Part shown: positions 19,186 to 27,779 of the stretch, piece by piece
How positions within the stretch are numbered: the first letter of the stretch is position 1
How the letters are laid out: the number at the start of each line of letters is the position of its first letter
NCBI GenBank assembly: GCA_005116955.1
Contig: SWDI01000002.1
Location: 733,316-797,315, forward strand
From: Nitrospira sp.
GTDB taxonomy: Bacteria > Nitrospirota > Nitrospiria > Nitrospirales > Nitrospiraceae
Direction of reading: 5' to 3'
Length of the DNA: 64,000 nt
Made by a program: the position numbers and the translations under genes
The notes under the pieces: model-generated
The model's database searches: none
What the model was told of the DNA's origin: nothing
What the model saw: the letters and a program-made list of their open reading frames with translations, nothing else

Positions 19186-20137
19186 CTTTCTTCTCCTTCA
19201 CTTCGGACGAAAGAGGCTTCAGAACTTCTTGTACAAACTTGAAGGTAGACTTGTCCCCTCGATTTGGACAACTCGGTCCAGTCATCCACCAAACGCCAGT
19301 GAAGTTATTACGAACAAAACCTGTTCGCATGTACCCACGCCGGATGGCCAGGATTTCGTTCGTTTTCACATCAAGGACTATGAGCTCACCGCCAACAATT
19401 CCTAGCTCTCTATCGTGCGGGCGATTGATTCCCCGCCAGGTGTAGCCATAGCGGCTCTTGATATTAGACACCGTGGATTCCGCGACAACATAAGGAACAA
19501 ACACTCCTTGCCCATTAATTGCTGTTTGATATTTCCTTCTGGGGTGTGCATTCTCGTCTCGGTAATACCGTCGATATCGTTCATCCTCACTAGCTGCTTT
19601 TGAGAAGGGCATCTCCAAGAACTGATACCTGCCAGTAGCTGGTTGAACGTATGTGTCCTGCACGAGATAGGATTCATCGGTTGTGTGCCCATAGGGATCT
19701 TCAAGAAAATACAGGTGCTGCAGTTCATCATCTGTTGCGCGCTTTCTCGGCCTCATCATGTACAGCCCATCCACATTCTCCACAGTCTTGTAGATAAACT
19801 CCCCCGCTTCCGTCTTACAGAGATGGTCAAAGTATTGGTCTGGTGTCATCCCCGGCTTGTAGCCACTGTCGGCTGGTACAGGATTGGGAATCTTAATCGA
19901 GTGGGCGAATCGCCCTTCCTCCGTCGTGAGTGGATCGGCAGGCTTGAGCTTCAAAATATCGCAAGCAGTGTCGTTTGGTTTGAGCTTCACTTTGGCGCAG
20001 TTTTCAGAAAATTCCTTCATCGACCGGTTGAACCGCTGCCCTGGTGTCTCCTCATTATTGAAAGCCCCAGCTGCACACCCCGTCACCATTGCCAATACGA
20101 GACCAACGACAGCTATTCCACTCCGGCTCGATTTCAT
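19175..20137 (-). CDS. Lipoprotein of unknown function in the lipase-RTX operon
   Basis: About 320 residues beginning MKSSRSGIAVVGLVLAMVTGC, a clear lipoprotein signal with Cys after VTG. The mature part is hydrophilic with many Tyr, Arg and Asp, and has no domain I recognise. GGGAGG lies 10 bases before ATG 20137. An upstream ATG at 20185 overlaps the previous gene stop (ATGA) and would add 16 residues, so it remains possible. Its place between the DUF3467-like gene and the RTX gene suggests a job in export, anchoring or folding of the RTX protein, but the sequence does not prove it. Confidence 0.72.
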   Translation of the reverse strand: MKSSRSGIAVVGLVLAMVTGCAAGAFNNEETPGQRFNRSMKEFSENCAKVKLKPNDTACDILKLKPADPLTTEEGRFAHSIKIPNPVPADSGYKPGMTPDQYFDHLCKTEAGEFIYKTVENVDGLYMMRPRKRATDDELQHLYFLEDPYGHTTDESYLVQDTYVQPATGRYQFLEMPFSKAASEDERYRRYYRDENAHPRRKYQTAINGQGVFVPYVVAESTVSNIKSRYGYTWRGINRPHDRELGIVGGELIVLDVKTNEILAIRRGYMRTGFVRNNFTGVWWMTGPSCPNRGDKSTFKFVQEVLKPLSSEVKEKKDVN

Positions 20138-20181
20138 CGTTGACATGCCTCCCAAATGAGTTCGCAAATTCTTTCCCGTCG

Positions 20182-20505
20182 TCATATTTTCGGCTTCGGT
20201 TTCTGTGCTGCTTGCAACCCCACCAAGATCTGCTGAATCTGCTGCTGCAATCGCGCCAGGGCGCTCACATCCATCGCCACGCGGGTGACGAGGTGACCAT
20301 CCAAGCCTTTGGGTGCAGCCTGGCCGTCCTTGGCCGTCTCCGCAATAGCAGCAAGGAGCGCCGGTTCGATGAAGCCAAAATCCAGATAGGCCATCCCCTG
20401 TGCGACGCCGACGTTCGTATAGTTCGCCGCGCGGGGATGGGCGGAAGACTCGGAGAGTTTTAACCGGACATTCAACGCAATGGTGGCGTCTTTGGATTCG
20501 CTCAT
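20182..20505 (-). CDS. DUF3467-like small protein
   Basis: A 107-residue protein. Its layout fits DUF3467: a polar start, the ANYTNVGVAQGMAYLDFGF segment, then VTRVAMDVSALARLQQQIQ, where the family has a beta-strand followed by a helix. The likeness is from memory of the pattern, so it is moderate. It has no signal peptide and is probably cytoplasmic. It is the first gene of the operon with the lipoprotein and lipase-RTX genes and is coupled to the next frame by ATGA. Its function is unknown. Confidence 0.6.
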   Translation of the reverse strand: MSESKDATIALNVRLKLSESSAHPRAANYTNVGVAQGMAYLDFGFIEPALLAAIAETAKDGQAAPKGLDGHLVTRVAMDVSALARLQQQIQQILVGLQAAQKPKPKI

Positions 20506-21343
20506 ACACTCACACTCCTTGGCTGTGGATGAAGGACAGAGCGGATGACAACCGCATGGGAGAATCCTCTATGCGTGTGGGTTCCTAATGAGTTAGTGCG
20601 TGAGTCTAAGAATCCGTCGATTTGCTGTCAAGGACCCCTTCACCCCGATGCGTCATCCAGAGCCGGCCGGATGGACTCTGCACGAAAGTGCCTAAGGGTT
20701 GTAACTAGACAAAAGAGGGGGAATAAGGCCCGAGGCTAAACGGCCGACAAGATTACCGCCCAGTCCATACACCGTGCGAGAGACTCGTCTCCCAGCCGAC
20801 GTCTATTTCCTCGGCTGGACACAACCGTGATGAATCGATGATGAGTCCTACTGACTGGGAAACCTCAGGACAGGACATCTTGCGTCATCAACCAGAAGGT
20901 GCGACAGGCATTGATGAGGTGAGAGGAACGAGGAGGTGAGAGAACACAGACTCCCAGTATCGCTCCTTTGTATCAGACGTGACCAAGGGGCTCGGTCGCT
21001 CAAAGCACCAGGGATAGAGGCAGCACCAGCCGTAGCGAGAGCGAGAGGCCGACATGGCCCTCACTTCCATCCCACCAGTGGGTGGAGCCCATGGCGGCAA
21101 GTGGCAAGATTGTGCGTACTCATTCACTATGCATGATTCAAGATCTGAACCTATTTTCACGAAAGCCGGGGGGCCTTCACGAATCCAGATCATTTTCGTA
21201 TTGATTTCGTTGTTAGACCGTCAGTATGTTATCGACATGTGGCCAGGAGACCCAACGTGCCTGCGACCTTGAGCCTGACGCTGTTTCTACCCTGTCGCAG
21301 ATAAGACAACCTCACCCCAACCCGTTCCAGTTGAAAGGAGACC
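20506..21343. other. Intergenic region without a recognised gene
   Basis: About 840 bases between the RTX operon and a thioredoxin-like gene. Frames of 60-100 codons exist but none has a signal, a motif or a ribosome site. The far end holds GAAAGGAGACC at 21333-21343, the ribosome site of the next gene. Short purine-rich direct repeats (GAGGTGAGAG-like) occur near 20918-20945. Confidence 0.4.
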
Positions 21344-21583
21344 ATGATGAAAAGCAAAGCGATTTTCTATCACGCAGGATGCCCGGTGTGCGTTGCAGCC
21401 GAGCAGAGCGTGGCCAACGCTCTGGATCCGTCGAAATATGACGTGGAACACGTCCATCTCGGCACGAACAAGGCGCGGGTGAATGAGGCGGAAGCAGCCG
21501 GGGTCAAGTCAGTACCGGCCCTGGTGATGAATGGCGCAGCGTTTCACATTAACTTCGGTGCCGGTATTGATGCACTAAAGTAA
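21344..21583 (+). CDS. Small thioredoxin/glutaredoxin-like protein with a CPVC motif
   Basis: A 79-residue single-domain redox protein. The active site CPVC lies in FYHAGCPVCVAAEQSV, directly after the first beta-strand, and SVPALVMNG supplies the cis-proline loop of the thioredoxin fold. The length fits NrdH/glutaredoxin-like proteins. It should exchange dithiols in the cytoplasm, since no signal peptide is present. A strong ribosome site (AAAGGAG) precedes the ATG and a clear terminator follows at 21615, so it is a one-gene unit. Confidence 0.82.
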   Translation: MMKSKAIFYHAGCPVCVAAEQSVANALDPSKYDVEHVHLGTNKARVNEAEAAGVKSVPALVMNGAAFHINFGAGIDALK

Positions 21584-21614
21584 CCGATTCAGTCTACTGA
21601 CTGCATCAGGATCA

Positions 21615-21650
21615 GGGGGGCCTGCCGTTCGGCACGCCCCCCCTTTTTTT
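21615..21650 (+). terminator. Rho-independent terminator
   Basis: The G-rich arm GGGGGGCCTGCC and the C-rich arm GGCACGCCCCCC close on a GTTC loop, followed directly by seven T residues. It ends the thioredoxin-like gene. Confidence 0.85.
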
Positions 21651-21720
21651 AGAAGCCCACGGGGTAGTGCATGTTGGTGAAGCGCGAGAGCAGCGGGAAC
21701 CCGGGGGTCGCGCTGCTCTC

Positions 21721-21984
21721 CTAGTGGACTGTAACACCTATTTATAGACTATACTCGTGTTCATGAACAACACGATGGTTCTCACGAAACGGGAACGGAT
21801 GGAACTCACCAGACGCACGAGGAGCCGGACCGGGCGTGCCGAAACCGCTCGGCGTGCCCGCGTGATTCTGCTCCTGGCTGAGGGGGCGACATGGGATGTC
21901 GTGTGTCACACCTTGGCGTGTAGCCGCAGCTTTGTGGCAACCTGGAGCCAGCGGTTTACCGCGGAACGGGAGGGCTATCGATGA
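21721..21984 (+). mobile_element. IS630-family left end with truncated transposase
   Basis: The end sequence CTAGTGGACTGTAACAC starts at 21721. CTAG is the known insertion target of IS630 elements, which duplicate TA. A transposase start follows about 40 bases in. The same 17 bases occur inverted at 36297-36313. Only about 260 bases of the element remain; the sequence breaks off 6 bases before the first CRISPR repeat. Confidence 0.8.
21763..21984 (+). pseudogene. IS630 transposase, N-terminal fragment
   Basis: About 73 residues. TGRAETARRARVILLLAEG and [16 protein letters not shown] form the N-terminal helix-turn-helix that IS630 transposases use to bind their ends. The DDE catalytic domain (more than 200 residues) is missing. 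The frame ends at a TGA at the junction with the CRISPR array, so it cannot be active. The start may be ATG 21763 or ATG 21775 (MVLTKRERMEL). Confidence 0.8.
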
Positions 21985-21990
21985 CCAACA

Positions 21991-22168
21991 GTTTCAATCC
22001 TCGCCCGCCCCGAAGGACGGGCGCTACCCCCGACGGGAGACGGCACGACCGCGCAGTGCTCGTTTCAATCCTCGCCCGCCCCGAAGGACGGGCGCTACAT
22101 TGTCAGCGGACACCTTCAGCAACGGCGGTGGGTTTCAATCCTCGCCCGCCCCGAAGGACGGGCGCTAC
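21991..22168 (-). CRISPR. CRISPR array, 3 repeats and 2 spacers, type I-C
   Basis: Three identical 37-base repeats lie at 21991-22027, 22062-22098 and 22132-22168. On the plus strand they begin GTTTCAATCC and end GGGCGCTAC. The spacers are 34 bases (22028-22061) and 33 bases (22099-22131). On the minus strand, the direction of the cas genes, the repeat ends GGATTGAAAC and contains an 8-pair stem closed by a cUUCGg tetraloop, as expected for Cas5c processing. The leader should lie toward cas2, so the 22132 repeat is the newest and the 21991 repeat the oldest. I-C repeats are usually about 32 bases, so 37 is long. Confidence 0.95.
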
Positions 22169-22348
22169 TCCACTACCTCACCAAGGCCTGAAAACAACTG
22201 TTTCAGCCTCAGTTTTCGCGAACCTATTGGCAATTCATTCCGACTGATCCACAACAACATGATTCGATTCATCCAAGTCATTGAAAAATAACCACGGCTC
22301 GACCGGCGCGATCCTCCCGTGAATGAAGCACTGCCCCAGGTTCGCGCA
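22169..22348 (-). promoter_or_regulatory. CRISPR leader region
   Basis: 180 bases between the cas2 stop and the first repeat in the transcribed direction. It is more A/T-rich than its surroundings, with runs such as TATTTTTCAATG and CAGTTGTTTTCAG on the minus strand. No frame fits a gene. It is assigned as leader from position only; a precise promoter was not identified. Confidence 0.6.
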
Positions 22349-22639
22349 TCACAAAACCAGTGGCTCCTCGAAATCCACCTTCCCATCTAATCCATACACC
22401 TGCACATGTTTGTCCCTCGGCTCAGTCAATCGATAGACCCGAAGACTGTCTTCGGTCTTCTCGATAATGTCCAGCAGCCTTCTGATCACCTCCTCGAATT
22501 GAGACTCGTTGACCGAACACTCAAACACCGATTTCTGCACCCGTTGTCCAAAATTCTGACAAGCTTGGGCGACTTTCCTCAGCCGTCTCCGCCCAGCGAC
22601 AGTTTCAGTCGAGACGTCATAACTGATCAACACATTCAC
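22349..22639 (-). CDS. cas2: CRISPR-associated endonuclease Cas2
   Basis: A 96-residue Cas2 of normal length. It begins MNVLISYDVSTET, with the conserved Asp at the end of the first beta-strand (YDVS), then the RRRLRKVAQACQNFGQRVQ helix and SVFECSVNESQFEEV. It pairs with Cas1 to capture and insert spacers. It lies 9 bases after cas1 and is the last cas gene before the leader. Confidence 0.96.
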   Translation of the reverse strand: MNVLISYDVSTETVAGRRRLRKVAQACQNFGQRVQKSVFECSVNESQFEEVIRRLLDIIEKTEDSLRVYRLTEPRDKHVQVYGLDGKVDFEEPLVL

Positions 22640-22648
22640 GTTGCCATC

Positions 22649-23680
22649 CTATCGATACAGAAAGGGTGGATAACTCTCCAGATCGCCGCGCAGCACCCGC
22701 GCGAGCAACCGCGCCTGCACATGCGGCACCAAACCCAACGGCATCTTCTGATCCAGCACAGGATGCGTAATCTCCTCCTGCTTGCGCTTTTGATAGGCGA
22801 CGATCACTTCCTTGCGCGCGGCATCCTCCATCTGCACCGCGCCGCCAGACCGTTTCGTGAAATCCTTTGCGCTCACTTGTCGCCGGTTGATCAGCGTGAG
22901 CACCAGCCGATCGGCCAGCACGCTCCGCAACTCTTCCATGAGATCCAGCGCCAATGCCGCCCGCCCCGGTCGCAACGCATGGAGAAATCCCATTTGCGGA
23001 TCGAGCCCGACCCCTTCTGCAGCGGCCACACAATCGTTTATCACCAGCGCATAGAGAAACGACATGAGCGCGTTCACAGGGTCGGTCGGTGGGCGACGGT
23101 TGCGGCCATCCATCTTGAAGGTCTGGCGATCTTCTTTAACCATACGGTCGAAAGTAGAGAAATAGTTTCGAGCCGACTCACCTTCGATGCCGCGCACCGT
23201 GTCTAGGTCTTCGCATTGGGGAAGCCTGGTCACGGCATTACCAAGCGCGTCAGCTGTTTTTCTCAACGCGTCTGCATCCGCTGGATCGTCAGCCTCTCGC
23301 GCTCCTCGCAGGACGATCTGGCGGGAGTTTTGAATTTTCCCACCGACAATATTCCGCGCGATAGCCAAAGTCTGTATCGGATCACCCATCGCCTTATGCT
23401 GTGCGCACCGGAGCAACACATTGCCACTGACCGGCCCTTCCACTCGGGCTTTGAAACGGCCATTGCGATCCAGTAACACAACGAACCTTCCATCTTCCGC
23501 GCAGCGTTGCATAGCAGCCGGACTCAGCATGATGTCACCGAAACAAACCACCCCGCCGAGGTGGTGGAACGGCACCTGTAATTTCGTCTCTTTGTTTACT
23601 TCCACCCTCAGCGTGTCATGATCGGCCCGCAAGTAGGCGCCTTCTGTCGTGACATAAAGCGTATTCAGCAATTGATGCAT
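22649..23680 (-). CDS. cas1: CRISPR-associated integrase Cas1 (type I-C)
   Basis: 343 residues when started at ATG 23680 (MHQLLNTLYVTTEGAYL), the usual I-C Cas1 start and length; GAGGGG lies just upstream. An in-frame ATG at 23746 would overlap cas4 and is unlikely. Conserved features include LHALRPGRAALALDLMEE with its catalytic His and Asp, SFLYALVINDCVAAAEGVGLD with the Glu region, and GGVVCFGDIMLSPAA near the N-terminus. It catalyses spacer integration with Cas2 and Cas4. Confidence 0.96.
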   Translation of the reverse strand: MHQLLNTLYVTTEGAYLRADHDTLRVEVNKETKLQVPFHHLGGVVCFGDIMLSPAAMQRCAEDGRFVVLLDRNGRFKARVEGPVSGNVLLRCAQHKAMGDPIQTLAIARNIVGGKIQNSRQIVLRGAREADDPADADALRKTADALGNAVTRLPQCEDLDTVRGIEGESARNYFSTFDRMVKEDRQTFKMDGRNRRPPTDPVNALMSFLYALVINDCVAAAEGVGLDPQMGFLHALRPGRAALALDLMEELRSVLADRLVLTLINRRQVSAKDFTKRSGGAVQMEDAARKEVIVAYQKRKQEEITHPVLDQKMPLGLVPHVQARLLARVLRGDLESYPPFLYR

Positions 23681-23687
23681 GAACCCC

Positions 23688-24311
23688 TCACGGGTGAATG
23701 GTAAAGAGGTCACGCACAACCGCCGAAGCCCGCCGGCCTTCATCAATGACGGACGGCATGCACGACTCCTGAAGGGAGCACTTGGTACAACGCCGATCGT
23801 TCACCGGCGGAGGGAGCTGCTTATCCGCCAGCATACGGCGAATCGCCTGGATTGATTGAACAACCTGCGCTCTCAACTCTGGTGTGCACTCCACCTCACG
23901 GCGTTTGCGCGAACTGTGGTGATAGATCGCGCCGCGCGGCACAGCGTGGCCCGTCATCTCTTCGAGGCACAGGGCCTGGGCACACAGCTGTAGATCATCA
24001 TGCTCCTGCTCGCGATGCGGCCCATGCTTGTACTCCACGGGATAAACCGTCTCACCGTGAAACTCCACCACATCGGCTTTCCCGATTAGCCCCAGAGCCT
24101 TAGACCACAATGGAAGCGCTCGCTCAATGCGTACCCCCGCCTGCTCCTCCACGACAGGCTCATCCACCCGCTTATGCACCGCCTGCCCACGCAGCGTGTA
24201 GAGATTCTCGTCGAACGTCTGCTCGACATGAATGAGCGCACACTGGCGTGGACAGTAACTCCAGTGCTCCAGCGCCGAGATCATGATGGGGTCGTCCTGA
24301 TCGGATGCCAT
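23688..24311 (-). CDS. cas4: CRISPR-associated exonuclease Cas4 (Dna2-like)
   Basis: About 207 residues. The N-terminal Cys is in ALEHWSYCPRQCALIH and three more Cys are in RRCTKCSLQESC, together the [4Fe-4S] ligands. The RecB-type nuclease core shows in VVEFHGETVYPVEYKHG (Glu and Lys of motifs II/III). Cas4 trims prespacers and selects PAM-containing ends in I-C systems. The start is ATG 24311; a TTG three codons earlier is in frame. Confidence 0.95.
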   Translation of the reverse strand: MASDQDDPIMISALEHWSYCPRQCALIHVEQTFDENLYTLRGQAVHKRVDEPVVEEQAGVRIERALPLWSKALGLIGKADVVEFHGETVYPVEYKHGPHREQEHDDLQLCAQALCLEEMTGHAVPRGAIYHHSSRKRREVECTPELRAQVVQSIQAIRRMLADKQLPPPVNDRRCTKCSLQESCMPSVIDEGRRASAVVRDLFTIHP

Positions 24312-24324
24312 TACTATCAAACCT

Positions 24325-25248
24325 TCAAACCTTTTTCGTAAAGGTCACGCCCGGGAATCCCTCAATCGGTCCTTCACCAGGAAAGTTGACTGAATAGTCC
24401 ATGAATCCACGAGGGGGACCGCTATCTCCATTCGACCGATGGACTTGGATGAGGTCGAACAACTTATGAGCTGGAGCATTCCCTAGTTCCGAATCATGTT
24501 TGAACACATATAAGCCACGCGTCGCCATTTCGCTGCGAGCCGCAGAACGATCATGCTCGAACATCGTTGAGAGTGCATCCCAGAGCACGCCAAGGTCGTC
24601 ATCAGAGAAACCAGTTTGCTTGGCCAGAAAAGACGAGACAAATCCATGTGCCCTGTAAAGCCCATACGGAACAGTAAACTTGCGCCCCATGGTCCGATTA
24701 TCCCCCTGTTGCTTTTCCGCCTCCGCATCGGTGGTAACTGCCATACGAGTGATCGAGTGTTCCGAAGCAACGATAGGGTCAAGAGACCGCGCAAATGTCA
24801 GCTGAATGGGGCCACGCACTTGACCGCAATTAACACCTGTGGACATCACAGCTCCGAATGTTCGTACGTCGAAAAAGTTGGCACACATCCACTCTCTAGC
24901 ATCATTAACGCCATCACCACCTTTGCGCTTCTTGTCGTCGCCTTCGAGGATGTCCTTACGACCGATAGCCACATATGCACGCTCATGCTGCTTATTGAGG
25001 ACCGCTTTTTCTTTGACGTAAATCTCGTACCGCTTCTTTCCACCCTGAAGATTTTCCGTGGACTCAGCCTGGTCCTTGGTAAGAGCAACAAAGTTCCGAA
25101 TTTTCCGCTTTAGGCACACGTCCGTCACGAGTCCTTGTCCAGTTTCAGCATCCTGCCGTGGCAAGTTGCCTGCATCTGGATCGCCGTTAGGGTTGCCGTC
25201 CTTCACATCAAATAGCAGCACAAAGTCGTAGCGGTTCTGGATGGCCAT
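24325..25248 (-). CDS. cas7c: Cascade backbone protein Cas7 (Csd2, type I-C)
   Basis: 307 residues. It opens [20 protein letters not shown], the highly conserved Csd2 start, and carries RRKIRN-like and [11 protein letters not shown] motifs of the Cas7/Csd2 RRM fold. Several copies polymerise along the crRNA to form the Cascade filament. It sits 2 bases after cas8c and 4 bases before the earliest cas4 start codon, as one transcript. Confidence 0.96.
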   Translation of the reverse strand: MAIQNRYDFVLLFDVKDGNPNGDPDAGNLPRQDAETGQGLVTDVCLKRKIRNFVALTKDQAESTENLQGGKKRYEIYVKEKAVLNKQHERAYVAIGRKDILEGDDKKRKGGDGVNDAREWMCANFFDVRTFGAVMSTGVNCGQVRGPIQLTFARSLDPIVASEHSITRMAVTTDAEAEKQQGDNRTMGRKFTVPYGLYRAHGFVSSFLAKQTGFSDDDLGVLWDALSTMFEHDRSAARSEMATRGLYVFKHDSELGNAPAHKLFDLIQVHRSNGDSGPPRGFMDYSVNFPGEGPIEGFPGVTFTKKV

Positions 25249-25250
25249 GT

Positions 25251-27038
25251 TTAGTCTCCCTGTTTCGCTTCGGTGGATTTTGAGAACAACGCTTGCCGCT
25301 GGTGATAGTAGCCAATCGCGAAGCGACCCTGGTCCGCAAGTCTTAGGTGAGGCGGGAAATCACTGATGCCATCCACAATTTCGCTGATGAGACGTTCCAG
25401 ATTCACCCTCCGACCAGGATTCTCCAATTTGGCGAGATGATGATTCTTCAGTTTCATGAGATTAGAAAACACCGTTACCGGCGTGCTCGAAGCCGCACCG
25501 TAGAAGCGCTCACGAATTGTGGTATTGATGCCAGGGTTTGCTTCTTCCTGGACTTTCTCCAGCACAGCAAAGAGACGACCCAAGCGGTAACCAGAATTGG
25601 TATTGGCATAATCGAGTGACACAGTGACCTCCTTTTCAGTTGTCCCCACTAGACGCTGCTGCCTATTGAGACAGGCCTTGATCAGTGCGGAGCGGGCATA
25701 TGTAACGTTCTGAACCAGTTTGCCAGTGCGCGTATCTCGTTTTGCCTGCTCCGCGCGTATCCGACGAACTGCTCCTTGTAGAAGTGTCGATGGATAAGGC
25801 AGTCCTGCAACAATAGCCTGCATCACTTCGCCTCCGAGGTTCGGAGGGATATTCTCGCTCTTCCCCTGTGTGGCAATGGCAACAAGAAGCCTGAACACGG
25901 AGAGGAACGGCGTCTCAACCGCTGGCCGGACAATCTCCAGGTCGTCGAAGTGCTGCTGAATAGTCTTTGCTAGACCTGCCACAGTTCCTACATGCCAGAA
26001 GCGGATGGCAATTCGCGCAGCGTTCGGGCTAAGCCCGAGTACAAAGAAGCGTGTGTGCTCATCCTTAACTGGCGCAACTCCCTGGTGAGGAGCTTCGAAG
26101 AGCGCTTTCAACGCTCGGGCATTGCGGTCTGGGTCGTCTTTCGGCGGGTCTGCAAAAATATCGGAGAAGTGGTCTTCTAGAGGGCTCGGCTTATCGGCCC
26201 AGAACACAGTCGAAGCGTCACCGATCTGAATACGGTTCCGGCTGTCTCTTGCAAGAAGATGGTTCAGTGCCGTGGTGTATGCGAAGGCGGTACGTGTGCC
26301 AACCGGAGCGTTGGCGCCTTGTTCCTTGCCCCACGAATTAAAGGCGGGCAAATTGAACGACACGATATTGGCTCCGGATGTTTGAGCGCCCCATACACCT
26401 TTAATGGCAGGATGTAGGCGTTCGACTTCCGTCGCTTTCCCTGTGACAAGGCAGATGCCACCACTATTCTGCACACTCGCGGCTTCGGTCAACGCCTCAA
26501 TTACCGCTGGACGCTGACAGACCAATTCGAGGTCGCACTGTAACCGAAACGTCATATTCGGGTTAGCAGTTTTTATCTCCTTCCACGCTTCAGAGAACCG
26601 TTCCAAATCAGCAGGTCTTGTACGGTCGAAGAACTTCAGGACTGCTCGCACACCTTCATCGGCTTGAACGCTCTCCGGCAAGGCCCTGATGGCATCAACG
26701 AATGCGGCATGCATTTCATTCAGTCGGTCTCCGTAACCCTCTTCCTTCCTTTTGTTTTTCTTGTCGGCCAGCTTCTTCTCGTCCGGCAATCCGAGGACAT
26801 ACTCAGCATTACCCCAGAGTATATTGGCAGCTACATTGACAGACTTCTTTGCTGCTTGGGGAATGAGATAGTTCTTTGCGCGCTTCTTTTTCCCATCGGG
26901 CGTGCGAGTGTCCTCAATCTGAACTGCTGAACCGTTTTTGTTCAGCTCGATCACGAATGGAATTTCCTTGTTCTCGAACCCCTCGTGCGGCAGGTCCGGT
27001 TTTCGCTGGTAGTAGTCGTACAGTGCCTGGAGGATCAT
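25251..27038 (-). CDS. cas8c: Cascade large subunit Cas8c (Csd1, type I-C)
   Basis: 595 residues when started at ATG 27038 ([17 protein letters not shown]), the standard Csd1 start, overlapping the cas5c stop by ATGA. It has the [18 protein letters not shown] segment and [20 protein letters not shown], well-known Csd1 features, and the C-terminal helical region [13 protein letters not shown]. It recognises the PAM and holds target DNA; in I-C an internal start usually also yields Cas11c from the 3' end. An in-frame start upstream at 27062 is less likely. Confidence 0.95.
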   Translation of the reverse strand: MILQALYDYYQRKPDLPHEGFENKEIPFVIELNKNGSAVQIEDTRTPDGKKKRAKNYLIPQAAKKSVNVAANILWGNAEYVLGLPDEKKLADKKNKRKEEGYGDRLNEMHAAFVDAIRALPESVQADEGVRAVLKFFDRTRPADLERFSEAWKEIKTANPNMTFRLQCDLELVCQRPAVIEALTEAASVQNSGGICLVTGKATEVERLHPAIKGVWGAQTSGANIVSFNLPAFNSWGKEQGANAPVGTRTAFAYTTALNHLLARDSRNRIQIGDASTVFWADKPSPLEDHFSDIFADPPKDDPDRNARALKALFEAPHQGVAPVKDEHTRFFVLGLSPNAARIAIRFWHVGTVAGLAKTIQQHFDDLEIVRPAVETPFLSVFRLLVAIATQGKSENIPPNLGGEVMQAIVAGLPYPSTLLQGAVRRIRAEQAKRDTRTGKLVQNVTYARSALIKACLNRQQRLVGTTEKEVTVSLDYANTNSGYRLGRLFAVLEKVQEEANPGINTTIRERFYGAASSTPVTVFSNLMKLKNHHLAKLENPGRRVNLERLISEIVDGISDFPPHLRLADQGRFAIGYYHQRQALFSKSTEAKQGD

Positions 27039-27772
27039 CCCCGCACCTCCTTGCTCTCCCATGCCGGAATGTTGATAACGCCACTATTCAAACGGGCTTG
27101 GAAGAAACGAGGCTTGGGGTCTGCCGGGTTGCTGTAGTCCAAGTCGTACAGCATCCAGCCCAGATCCTTCGTTTCTCCAATCGGTTTCGGTTCTGCCTTC
27201 ACGTCCTCTACCAATCGAAATGCACAGGCGAACTCGCGGCAACCGAGGTACGGCTGATTGACACACTGCCCACGGGAAGCGCGCCGCTCGAACATACTCA
27301 TGAACTTGGCTGGATTATTGTCGGGTAATGCCAGCAGATCATCTTCGCCGCGATTGAGGGGGGATTTTGAGAGATGCGAAAAATTAGACTTGTGAACGCT
27401 CGGGTCGCGGAGGTCAAAGGTGGCGTGGATGCGGTAGGCCACATCCCGAAGGAATAGCCCAGCGCGTTGTTGGCGCTCGGCTTCGACGTATAGTCCTAAG
27501 TCGCCGGAACCAGCACTCATCGCAGTCTGTACATTTCTGCTGGAGGCCACGGCTCCGACTTCATTCCGCCTGAGACTGATCCACTTAATGGGTTTCAGCA
27601 CTTCGATCTTCGTCACTCGCCAGCGGATGGCTGGTTTCCAAACAATAGCTTCAAACACCGCCCGTGCAGCCGATGGGGTCATCACATCGTAGGAGACACG
27701 CTCGACCTTCATCTCTGGGCGCGTAAAGCAGGCAAAGTCTCCCGACACTTCGAGACAATACGATTTGGCCAT
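27035..27772 (-). CDS. cas5c: Cas5c, pre-crRNA processing subunit (type I-C)
   Basis: About 245 residues starting MAKSYCLEVSGDFACFTRPE. It carries KVERVSYDVMTPSAARAVFE and AIRWRVTKIEVLKPIKW, all hallmark Cas5c sequence. Type I-C lacks Cas6, and Cas5c cuts the repeat hairpin itself. The start ATG 27772 follows GTGAGG. An in-frame start at 27787 lies inside the end of cas3. Confidence 0.95.
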   Translation of the reverse strand: MAKSYCLEVSGDFACFTRPEMKVERVSYDVMTPSAARAVFEAIVWKPAIRWRVTKIEVLKPIKWISLRRNEVGAVASSRNVQTAMSAGSGDLGLYVEAERQQRAGLFLRDVAYRIHATFDLRDPSVHKSNFSHLSKSPLNRGEDDLLALPDNNPAKFMSMFERRASRGQCVNQPYLGCREFACAFRLVEDVKAEPKPIGETKDLGWMLYDLDYSNPADPKPRFFQARLNSGVINIPAWESKEVRG

Positions 27773-27779
27773 ACAATCC

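Noticed and set aside
22028-22131. Spacer matches to other parts of the window
   Set aside because: Reading by eye I found no match in this window to either spacer; a database search would be needed for targets.
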